From: Deltaproteobacteria bacterium
GTDB taxonomy: Bacteria; Desulfobacterota; GWC2-55-46; UBA9637
Direction of reading: 5' to 3'
Length of the DNA stretch: 46,381 nucleotides
Assembly: GCA_016214995.1 (NCBI GenBank)
Contig: JACRML010000055.1
Span: 1-46,381, forward strand
The notes beneath the pieces are model-generated. The model saw only the letters and a list, made by a program, of their open reading frames with translations. It was not told the DNA's origin and made no database searches. Of this stretch, positions 33,603 to 41,424 are shown piece by piece. Positions within the stretch are counted from its first letter, which is position 1. Every line of letters starts with the position of its first letter. A program made the translations under genes and the position numbers.

Positions 33603-34292
33603 CCTATTGTGAGCAAACCCTCCGAGATAACCATTGCCGCAAAATGTGCGCCGGTTGAATCTGCTCTTGACGCAGTTGTGGAAGCAGGTTTAACCGCAGC
33701 AGAGCTCTACACAAACAATTCATGGCTGAATAAGATAGATGAGATTGTCAAGACCTGCGGAAAATATCCTCTGAGATATGCGCTGCATGCCCCTGCCAGC
33801 GGATATGAGCCGGATGTTATATTTAATGCGGCCAAATACATCAAGGCCGAGGTTATGGTCTTTCACAATATCTATTGGGAAGACGAGTGGAAATATATAA
33901 CAGAAAAGTTCAGTCCGCTGAAATGCAAGCTGTGTATGGAAAATGTCTACAGCGCCATTGAACCGGTAAAATATATGCGCAGATTCGGCATCGGGCGATG
34001 TCTTGATCTGGAGCATCTTATTATGGAGGTGAATGGTATATTTGAAGAGCCGTTTTTTGACCTTATAAAAGAAAGTTCTCATATACATATGACAGGCTAT
34101 GTTTTCGGAAGCAAGTTATGGCACACACCAATACATCATGCGCCCGAACAGGGTATCTATTTTCTCAATCTTCTTGAGAAGGCTGGATACACTGGATTTG
34201 TGGTTTCGGAGGCAAAAGAATCTTATCAAACAAGAAATGAATTTAAAGCTCTTTATGATTTTTTTAAGAATTGGAAGGACAGCAGATCATGA
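33597..34292 (+). CDS. TIM-barrel sugar isomerase/endonuclease-IV-like protein
   Basis: Xylose-isomerase-like TIM barrel (AP endonuclease 2 superfamily). Metal-site residues are visible in order: KLCMENVYS (Glu), RCLDLEHL (Asp/His), SHIHMTGY (His) and VVSEAKESY (Glu). The open frame extends upstream through the repeat at 33451-33602, and those codons do not look like protein of this family. I use GTG 33597, which puts VYPIVSKPSEITIAAK at the N-terminus, but no ribosome site is visible and the start is uncertain. The 231-residue length is slightly short, so 5' damage by the repeat is possible. A role as sugar isomerase or epimerase in the neighbouring pathway is plausible. Confidence 0.72.
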   Translation: MYPIVSKPSEITIAAKCAPVESALDAVVEAGLTAAELYTNNSWLNKIDEIVKTCGKYPLRYALHAPASGYEPDVIFNAAKYIKAEVMVFHNIYWEDEWKYITEKFSPLKCKLCMENVYSAIEPVKYMRRFGIGRCLDLEHLIMEVNGIFEEPFFDLIKESSHIHMTGYVFGSKLWHTPIHHAPEQGIYFLNLLEKAGYTGFVVSEAKESYQTRNEFKALYDFFKNWKDSRS

Positions 34293-35431
34293 GGGATTTT
34301 TTATTGCCAATTGTAATCACTCTTTTAGCAGTGCATGCGCTTGTTATGTATTCAATAAAGCCTTATGGATATAACCTATCCAGTATGATTCGCATAAGTC
34401 AAAATGAAAAAGAGGGAGTTGCTAAGGAATATTTTCAAAAAGGCATGGTTATCTTTGATGAAGGCGGCTACGATGGACAATTTTATTACTATGTTGCCAT
34501 GGATCCATTTTTAGAAAAGGGATATTTTAAAAATGCGTATCGCCAGCAGCGCATTCTATATCCTTTAATGGCGCGTTTGTTTGCATTTGGTAAAGGGAAC
34601 CTTCTTCCATATACCCTTTATATAGTGAACTTGACGGCATTGGCTGCCGGGATGTATTTTTTTATTCTCATATTAAGGCGCTACTCATTACATCCGGCAT
34701 GGAGTCTGTTTTATGGACTGTCACCACCTTCTATTATGACCATACAGTATGATTTGCCGTCCCCGGTTAGCATATGCCTGATTATTGCCGCTGTTTATTT
34801 TTACATAAGGAGAAATATTTTTCTTGCTACAGTTTTTATCTCATTCTCATTTCTTGTAAGAGAAGATTCTATAGTAGTTTTACTGCCCTTGTTAGTTTGG
34901 GATTACCAGTGTAACAGACGATTTAAACGGATTATTTTATTGAGTAGTTGTTTGATACCATTTTTTCTCTGGCAGTTATTTGTTGCTGTTAAACTGGGGG
35001 ACGCGCCTATGGCAACCTCTGCAGAGGTAGTAAGTTTTATCCCGTTTTCAGGGATTATTGGCTATATAAAAACAATAGAGTTTGGCGATTTTAAACAGAT
35101 TGGCCGCCAATTCAGCACGCTGGTTATCTTTTCTTATTTTGCTGTCCTATCAGTAATTATAGTAAAGAAATTGTTAAATCTGAGGCATCTTTTTTATTAT
35201 GTGGTTGCAGCCTATTGTTTGCTTACAGTATTTACTGTCCCATCGCAATGGGATAATTATAATGGTCTGTTAAGAATGTTCTATGGGCTCTTTCCATTTT
35301 TAGTCCTTTCTTACTGCGTTGAAAAGGACATATTGATAAGGAAGGCTGTATGTTTTATAGGTGTCTTATCTTTTTTAACAGTTATCAGAATACTTTTTAT
35401 AAGCCCTATATATCCCTTTAGAATTTGGTAA
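34289..35431 (+). CDS. GT-C-like membrane glycosyltransferase
   Basis: Predicted inner-membrane protein of 380 residues from ATG 34289, which overlaps the TIM-barrel stop (ATGA) and follows GGAAGG. After a first membrane helix, a periplasmic loop contains EGGYDGQFYYYVAMDPFLEK and QQRILYPLMARL, a recurrent pattern in bacterial GT-C-like proteins that use lipid-linked sugars. About eight further hydrophobic segments follow. It has no large soluble C-terminal domain. With the TIM-barrel gene it is bracketed by the inverted repeats at 33451 and 35432. The acceptor and sugar are unknown. Confidence 0.72.
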   Translation: MRDFLLPIVITLLAVHALVMYSIKPYGYNLSSMIRISQNEKEGVAKEYFQKGMVIFDEGGYDGQFYYYVAMDPFLEKGYFKNAYRQQRILYPLMARLFAFGKGNLLPYTLYIVNLTALAAGMYFFILILRRYSLHPAWSLFYGLSPPSIMTIQYDLPSPVSICLIIAAVYFYIRRNIFLATVFISFSFLVREDSIVVLLPLLVWDYQCNRRFKRIILLSSCLIPFFLWQLFVAVKLGDAPMATSAEVVSFIPFSGIIGYIKTIEFGDFKQIGRQFSTLVIFSYFAVLSVIIVKKLLNLRHLFYYVVAAYCLLTVFTVPSQWDNYNGLLRMFYGLFPFLVLSYCVEKDILIRKAVCFIGVLSFLTVIRILFISPIYPFRIW

Positions 35432-35550
35432 CTATACACAACGACATAAATAAATCCGCATACAGAGCGTCAGAACAAAGCAGACCAAGGCGCGACGAAG
35501 CGAGGAGCGAGGAGCAACGCAGGTATGCGAAGTTATGACGCTCTGTATAG
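35432..35550 (-). repeat. MITE-like repeat, copy 2 (inverted relative to 33451-33602)
   Basis: Reading the minus strand gives CTATACAGAGCGTCATAACT, then CGCATACCTGCGTTGCTCCT and TGCTTTGTTCTGACGCTCTG, nearly the same as copy 1. It starts immediately after the stop codon of the membrane gene and ends 11 bp before the next gene's ATG. Confidence 0.82.
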
Positions 35551-35561
35551 AAGAAAATAAT

Positions 35562-37181
35562 ATGAATAGAAAACAGAAAATATTGCTGGCCAGTCTTATT
35601 GCTGGCCATTTTGTTATTCTTATACTTGGTGTTTTTTATAGGTTTGTTGATGGCGATGAGGGCGGCTATCTCGTGGTCAGTAAAGAAGTAATAAACGGCC
35701 GTATTCCGATACTTGATATAAACGCCCATAATCAGCCTCTTTTGTATTATTTTTACGGTTTGTGGATGAAGATTTTCGGATTTACTATCCCTGCGGCAAG
35801 GTCTTTATCAGCCGCTACCGTTTTTATCGTTGGACTTCTGATTTTTTATTGGGTCTATAAATTCTCGAAAAAATATTGGGCGGCAGTCATTTCTTATATA
35901 CTTTTCATTATAAATCTTACCTTTTATAAGGTAAATATATCAGTAAAACCGTTCCCGCTTTCTAATTTTTTTATATTCGCCTCGTTTGTTATTTTGACGA
36001 GCAGATACCTTTCAGGCAGATTGACGGAAAATGCAACTTTATTCTTTTCTGGATTGCTTCTTGGTATGGCAATGGGGATTAGGCTTATATTTATATTGCC
36101 TGTTATGTTTGTAATCTGGCTTATTGTTGTAATGTATAGAGAGAACTTGACAGTAAATGAGATCGCAAAAAAAGCAGCAATCTTTTGCATTGGAGTTATT
36201 ATTCCGCTGTTACCATCAATATGGATATTCATAAAAGAGCCGCTTCGGGCTTATGCAATATGGGGCGGCGCATATGCGCAGGTTTATTTTGGAAAGGGCA
36301 ATAACCCTGATTTCGCAGCGGATGTCCTCAAAGACATGAAGCATGATATGATGATTAAAGGTTTGATTGATGTGGTAAAGGTTCCTGATACTGTTTTTCT
36401 GCTATTGTTAGTTTTAATTTCAACAGTTTTATTGATAAGGAAATGGCGGCAGGGAATGGATAAGATAGAATTTAACATCTATTTGCTGATATGGATGATA
36501 TTTGGCGGGATAATCTGGATTTATTCTAATATGTATGCAAATTATCTTGGGTATGTAAATCAATTGACATTATTTGCAGTATTGTTGTCTCTTCCAGTTG
36601 TGGAGAAAATAACCAATGCTGCTGCCCCTAAAAAATTGATAGTATATGTTTCTATTTTTCTTGCAACGATAATCGGTCTTTCATATCTGCATTTTCAGAA
36701 AAGATTAAAGACAAGCATATTTTATATGTTTAATTCAAAAGAGCAAATCATAACGCCGGAATTCGTAAATGATATATCTGAAAATGTAATTAAAAAATTG
36801 ACAAAAGAAGGCGATGTTGTCCTAGATACATGGGGGGTATTTGTTTTTACATCCAATAGAAGACCGCTAAATGGCTATGAGTATCCTACGGATCAAGCGC
36901 TGTTTTGGAAACTTATGCCGAATAGAGAAAATGCCAGAAAGTATCTTTATATATCAGAGACCGAATTGCTAATGATGCTTGAAAAGAAAGAAATACCTTT
37001 GCTGGTTCTTGGCGATCCCAAAGCGCTGAACCAATTAGTATTAGACGAGCGTCTGGCTAAATCAGATGACATAGATATTGTATTAAACCATGCCAATAGA
37101 TACTATTATCTATACAGAAAGTATTTTGTAAAACCTACAAATGCATGGCTTTTGATTTACCTGCCGGAAAAACCATTATAA
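35562..37181 (+). CDS. GT39/ArnT-like membrane glycosyltransferase
   Basis: Predicted PMT/ArnT-type polyprenyl-phosphate-sugar transferase. ATG 35562 lies just outside the repeat; the frame also has an ATG at 35535 inside the repeat, which I consider less likely. The first loop contains DGDEGGYLVVSKEVINGR and NAHNQPLLYYFYG, the acidic metal-binding pattern of the family. About ten membrane segments reach residue 385, and a soluble domain of about 150 residues follows. The length of 539 is normal. It probably adds a sugar to the polysaccharide or lipid A core on the periplasmic side. It has no clear ribosome site. Confidence 0.82.
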   Translation: MNRKQKILLASLIAGHFVILILGVFYRFVDGDEGGYLVVSKEVINGRIPILDINAHNQPLLYYFYGLWMKIFGFTIPAARSLSAATVFIVGLLIFYWVYKFSKKYWAAVISYILFIINLTFYKVNISVKPFPLSNFFIFASFVILTSRYLSGRLTENATLFFSGLLLGMAMGIRLIFILPVMFVIWLIVVMYRENLTVNEIAKKAAIFCIGVIIPLLPSIWIFIKEPLRAYAIWGGAYAQVYFGKGNNPDFAADVLKDMKHDMMIKGLIDVVKVPDTVFLLLLVLISTVLLIRKWRQGMDKIEFNIYLLIWMIFGGIIWIYSNMYANYLGYVNQLTLFAVLLSLPVVEKITNAAAPKKLIVYVSIFLATIIGLSYLHFQKRLKTSIFYMFNSKEQIITPEFVNDISENVIKKLTKEGDVVLDTWGVFVFTSNRRPLNGYEYPTDQALFWKLMPNRENARKYLYISETELLMMLEKKEIPLLVLGDPKALNQLVLDERLAKSDDIDIVLNHANRYYYLYRKYFVKPTNAWLLIYLPEKPL

Positions 37182-37196
37182 AAGGAATCCGTAGAA

Positions 37197-38612
37197 GTGA
37201 AGATTATCAGGAATTTTTCATTTTTAACCTTATCGCAGACCGGCGAAAGGTTTTTCAATTTTTTACTGGTAGTAATTTTGGCGCGCTACCTTGGCGTTGA
37301 AGAATACGGTATATATGCCTTGACAGTGTCATTTGTCGGCATGTTCGGAAATCTGTTTGACGGCGGATTAAACTTCTTGCTTACAAGGGAGATAGCAAGT
37401 TCCAGAAGGAATGAGTCTGTGTTTTTCACCCAGACATTGCTGCTGAAGATAATTATCGGGGTAATAGTTTTTGTTGGGTTGATTGCTGCTGCGTTTGCAA
37501 TGCAGTATGATACAAAAATATTTTTTACTATCGCTTTATTTGCTGTCGCAGCGCTCATTGTTTCATTCTCCAATACATTCAGAGCTGTTTTTATAGGCCA
37601 TGAGCGGATGGAATTTGAAGGCGGACTGGCGGTGCTTTACAGGTTTTTGGCTTTAACAGGCGTTTTTTTTCTGTTAAAGGCAGGGATTTCATTTCCAGCA
37701 TTGATATTGCCCCATGCAGCCGCTGCCTTGATAGTTTTATCTTTGAGTTATTATCTTCAAAGAAAGATATTTCCTTTAGTTAAGTCTGCGGGATGTTTAA
37801 ATATAAGAAAATTGGAAATCTTTAAACAGGCGGCGCCGTTTGCTGTCGGCACTGTTATGAGCGAGATATATTTTAATGTGGACAGCGTAATGCTTTCTAA
37901 AATCAGCGGCATAAAAGCAGTGGGCAGCTACAATGCCGCATATAGACCGGTTTTTGTGTTGTTGTTGCTGGCTAATGGATTATCACTGGCAGCGTATCCA
38001 TATTTTGCAAAGATGTGGAATGAAGACAGGTCTAAAGTCCATAGTGTTTTTAATATGATATTCAAACTGCTGTTTTTAGCGAGCATCCCTGTTTCATTTA
38101 TTGCCGCCTTTTTTGCAAATGACATCATTGTTTTTATATTTGGGGACAAGTTTTATGAAAGCGGCGGCATCTTACAGATTCTTATATGGACTTTAATCCC
38201 ATTATATCTGTATCATATAACGGGAAGGACATTGGAGGCTATAGGCGAGCAGAGATTTGTAGCCAGAACAATGGTTGTCAGCGTGATAAGCAATATAATA
38301 TTAAATGCGTTTTTAATCCCTGCTTTTGGCGCAAAAGGCGCTGCGATAGCGACGTTTGTTACTACAAGTCTAATACTTTTGACGCATTTAATATTTATAT
38401 CCAGAAACGTAGGCTCGCCAAAGATTATTGACACAATATATAGGATGGCAATACCTTTTGGCGGCTTTATTGCAATTCTTGTAATGACTGCCGGATACTG
38501 GCATTGGACATTTTCTGCTGCAGGAAGTTTTGCAGCGTATCTTTTCCTCTTATATATGTTTAAATGCGTCAATATGGACGAACTCAGCATATTGGCAAGA
38601 CATAAGGGCTAA
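37197..38612 (+). CDS. Wzx-like polysaccharide flippase (MOP superfamily)
   Basis: Predicted inner-membrane transporter that flips undecaprenyl-linked repeat units. GTG 37197 follows AAAGGAATCC. The start SFLTLSQTGERFFNFLLVVILARYLG and YGIYALTVSF are typical of RfbX/Wzx, as is NVDSVMLSKISGIKAVGSYNAAYR at the middle. About twelve to fourteen membrane segments are present in 471 residues. No Wzy polymerase or Wzz is recognised in the window, so chain assembly may depend on the unassigned membrane proteins or on genes outside. Confidence 0.9.
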   Translation: MKIIRNFSFLTLSQTGERFFNFLLVVILARYLGVEEYGIYALTVSFVGMFGNLFDGGLNFLLTREIASSRRNESVFFTQTLLLKIIIGVIVFVGLIAAAFAMQYDTKIFFTIALFAVAALIVSFSNTFRAVFIGHERMEFEGGLAVLYRFLALTGVFFLLKAGISFPALILPHAAAALIVLSLSYYLQRKIFPLVKSAGCLNIRKLEIFKQAAPFAVGTVMSEIYFNVDSVMLSKISGIKAVGSYNAAYRPVFVLLLLANGLSLAAYPYFAKMWNEDRSKVHSVFNMIFKLLFLASIPVSFIAAFFANDIIVFIFGDKFYESGGILQILIWTLIPLYLYHITGRTLEAIGEQRFVARTMVVSVISNIILNAFLIPAFGAKGAAIATFVTTSLILLTHLIFISRNVGSPKIIDTIYRMAIPFGGFIAILVMTAGYWHWTFSAAGSFAAYLFLLYMFKCVNMDELSILARHKG

Positions 38613-38615
38613 ACG

Positions 38616-39143
38616 ATGCGAATGCTTGATATAGGCTGCGGCAAAAACAAGATACATGGCGCTATAGGTCTGGATATTCACAAGACGCCTGCAACAGATG
38701 TTGTCTGTGATTTAGATAAATTTCCATATCCATTCCGAAGCAATACCTTTGATAAAATTTATATGATGGATGTATTGGAGCATCTTGATGATATAAAGGG
38801 GGTAATGGAAGATGTTTACCGCATTGCCAAGCCGAGGGCTGAAGTATATATCAGAGTTCCTCATTTTTCAAGCACCCATGCCTACGGTGATTTCACACAC
38901 AAACACTTTTTCAATACCGAGTCTTTTAATTATTTTACAGGGAACTTTCCTCAGTATGATTTTTACAGCAGCGCAAAATTTTATAAGACAAAGATTAAGA
39001 TAAATTTTTGGAGGCTTCATAGAATAAACGGCATTTCTTTTCTGGCAAACAAATTTCCATTATTTTATGAAAAATATTTGGGCTTTATATTTCCAGCGAT
39101 GAATATTGAGGTTTGTCTGAAGGTCATAAAAATAAGGCATTAG
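38616..39143 (+). CDS. Small class I SAM methyltransferase
   Basis: Methyltransferase-like protein of 175 residues. MLDIGCGKNKIHGAIGLDIH is motif I and the acidic second strand; VVCDLDKFPYPFRSNTFDKI and MDVLEHLDD are the next motifs. The C-terminal HFSSTHAYGDFTHKHFF segment is common in polysaccharide-locus methyltransferases. It starts 3 bp after the flippase. It is likely to methylate a sugar, with the target unknown. Confidence 0.82.
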   Translation: MRMLDIGCGKNKIHGAIGLDIHKTPATDVVCDLDKFPYPFRSNTFDKIYMMDVLEHLDDIKGVMEDVYRIAKPRAEVYIRVPHFSSTHAYGDFTHKHFFNTESFNYFTGNFPQYDFYSSAKFYKTKIKINFWRLHRINGISFLANKFPLFYEKYLGFIFPAMNIEVCLKVIKIRH

Positions 39144-39165
39144 GTGAAGTATAGAGGTCTTACAG

Positions 39166-40317
39166 GTGAAAACCTATGTGTATAAGAGCAGGCTGTTAAA
39201 GGGCATAATTTTCATTATTGACGCTGTTGGTTATCTTCTTAAATGGGTGTTATCCATTTTTAAAAAGAGAAATGCAAGACAGATAGAACGGATTTTAATC
39301 GTTAAATTGGACCATGCCGGAGATGTTTTGCTGGCTACACCTGCCATAAAGGCTATACGAAAACAATTCCCTTCAGCTCATATAACCCTTGTGGCCGGTC
39401 CCTGGTCAAGAGGCATTGTTGAAGGAGAGTCATACATCAATGATATAATCAGCTATAACGCATACTGGCATAACAGGAGCCCTGACAAGATTTTAAACAT
39501 CAGCGAAGGCATTGATTTAATACGGACATTGCGGCAGACTAGATATGATATATTTTTTGATTTAAAAGGAGATTTATTTGCAATCATTATTGGTTTTTTA
39601 AGCGGCATTCCGCGAAGGATTGGCTATGGATGGAGCGGAGGCGGCTTCCTTTTAACGGATGAGGTTGAGACTACTATAAAAAAGCATCAGGTTGAAATCC
39701 TTATGGACGCTGTAAGGATTGTAGACCCAAGCCCTGGTATTCCGCAACTCGGCATAACTGTTCCGGTATATGAAGACAGGCATGTTCGCGCAATGATGAG
39801 GGAAGAAGGGTGGGACGAATCAAAGTTAATGCTCGGATTTCATGTCGGCAGCGGCTGCCCTTCGAAGATATGGCCTGTTGAACGATTTGCTGATTTGATG
39901 GAACGGGTTTATGGCAAACTTAAGGCGCAGATTGTGGTTGTCGGCGGCTCTGAAGATATTGAGTTGATTAAAAGATTGGAAGGGCTTTTAAGTTTCAAGC
40001 CGATTGTCATGGCCGATAAAACCACCTTTGAGCAGACTGCCGCGGTGATAAAAAGGTGTTCACTATTTATAGGCAATGATTCCGTTCCTGTCCATATTGC
40101 CGCCGCAGTTGAAGTCCCTGTAGTCGTTCTGTTCAGTGCAGCCAATGACTGGCAGAGATGGGGGCCTTACGGCAATGATGTCACCGTTGTTTATAAGGAT
40201 GTGCCGTGCAAAGGCTGCGAAAAAGATGTTTGTGAGAGCATGGAATGTATGGACATGATTACTGTTGATGAGGTCTTTGATTTGATTTCAAGGAAGATAA
40301 ACCTGAAAAAAGATTAG
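39166..40317 (+). CDS. GT9 heptosyltransferase-family protein 1
   Basis: GT-B enzyme of the ADP-heptose:LPS heptosyltransferase family. GTG 39166 is preceded by AGAGGTCTTACAG. A hydrophobic or basic N-terminal extension of about 40 residues precedes RILIVKLDHAGDVLLATPAIKAI, the family start. GFHVGSGCPSKIWPVERFADL and FIGNDSVPVHIAAAVEVPVVVLFS are the donor-binding and Gly-rich motifs. The C-terminal Cys group CKGCEKDVCESMEC also occurs in the next two genes. First of three tandem paralogues; acts at the cytoplasmic face on LPS core or similar. Confidence 0.9.
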   Translation: MKTYVYKSRLLKGIIFIIDAVGYLLKWVLSIFKKRNARQIERILIVKLDHAGDVLLATPAIKAIRKQFPSAHITLVAGPWSRGIVEGESYINDIISYNAYWHNRSPDKILNISEGIDLIRTLRQTRYDIFFDLKGDLFAIIIGFLSGIPRRIGYGWSGGGFLLTDEVETTIKKHQVEILMDAVRIVDPSPGIPQLGITVPVYEDRHVRAMMREEGWDESKLMLGFHVGSGCPSKIWPVERFADLMERVYGKLKAQIVVVGGSEDIELIKRLEGLLSFKPIVMADKTTFEQTAAVIKRCSLFIGNDSVPVHIAAAVEVPVVVLFSAANDWQRWGPYGNDVTVVYKDVPCKGCEKDVCESMECMDMITVDEVFDLISRKINLKKD

Positions 40318-41424
40318 ATGGGATTCAATAACTATAAAATTTTGATCATAAAACTCGGCGCCATCGGAGATTTGCTTATGACAACCCCTGCAATCAGGGC
40401 GCTCAAAAAAGCATATCCTACGACGCATATTTCTCTCCTGGCAGGTAAGTCTTCAAAAATGACAGTGAATGGCAATCAATATATAGATGAGCTCATAGAA
40501 TGTGATGATTATATAATTTACAAAGCAAGATTCCTGCAAAAGGCAAGGTATGCGCTCTCTTTGTTCTATCTGCTTAGAAAAAAGAAATTTGATGCGGTAA
40601 TTGTTTTTCATAGAGACTGGCGGTTTAACTTTTTTGCCTTTTTGTGCGGTATACCTGAAAGGGTCGGGTTTGACAGAAATGGCGAAGGGAGATTTCTTAC
40701 AAAAAAGGTCATGGTTATCGGTATTAAGCATAACATAGACCAATACTTGGAGGTTGTCAAAGCCATTGGCATACACGATGACGGCAGAGATATGGACTTT
40801 GCAATAAGCAAAGAGGCGGAAAACGTTGCGGATAAAATGTTGCAGACAGGCGGCGTAGGCAAAGGCGATATTGTAATAGGAATATTGGCCGGCGGCGCCA
40901 GCAATATAAAAACCGATATGCCCATAAAGAGATGGCCTTTGGAAAATTATATTGAATTGTCAAACCAGATGGCTGCTGACGGCTGTAAGGTTATACTTTT
41001 GGGCGCTGAGAGTGACAGGCCTAATGCCGATGCGATTTTAAAACATGTCCCCGAAGGCTTAAATCGGGGAAGAGTTAGCCATAATATTCTTGACCTGACC
41101 GGAAAAACCACATTGGAAGAGACAGCCGCTGTTATGAAAAGATGCAATCTGATTGTTGCGCATGACAGCGGTCCAATGCATCTGGCAAGCGCTGTTGGTG
41201 TGCCGGTAATTTCCATATTTGGCCCTACAGACCCAAGAGAATATTACCCATTAAGCCCCAACAGTTATTATTTCTGGAATGTAGAAAATATCAAGTGTGC
41301 GCCCTGCTATAAAGACGGAGAATTTCCGGATTGTCAGAATCCAATCTGCATGAATGCTGTGACTGTTGAGCAGGTTTACCAAAAGATTGGAGAGCTTATC
41401 ATAAAAAGAGGTGTGAATAATTGA
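40318..41424 (+). CDS. GT9 heptosyltransferase-family protein 2
   Basis: Second tandem GT9 enzyme, 368 residues, beginning at the base after the previous stop. KILIIKLGAIGDLLMTTPAIRAL, GILAGGASNIKTDMPIKRWP and VAHDSGPMHLASAVGVPVISIFGPTDPREYYP are classic family motifs; the DSGPMHLA set binds the ADP-heptose phosphate groups in characterised members. A C-terminal Cys group (CAPCYKDGEFPDCQNPICM) is conserved among all three. Probably transfers a heptose or related sugar to the LPS core. Confidence 0.93.
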   Translation: MGFNNYKILIIKLGAIGDLLMTTPAIRALKKAYPTTHISLLAGKSSKMTVNGNQYIDELIECDDYIIYKARFLQKARYALSLFYLLRKKKFDAVIVFHRDWRFNFFAFLCGIPERVGFDRNGEGRFLTKKVMVIGIKHNIDQYLEVVKAIGIHDDGRDMDFAISKEAENVADKMLQTGGVGKGDIVIGILAGGASNIKTDMPIKRWPLENYIELSNQMAADGCKVILLGAESDRPNADAILKHVPEGLNRGRVSHNILDLTGKTTLEETAAVMKRCNLIVAHDSGPMHLASAVGVPVISIFGPTDPREYYPLSPNSYYFWNVENIKCAPCYKDGEFPDCQNPICMNAVTVEQVYQKIGELIIKRGVNN

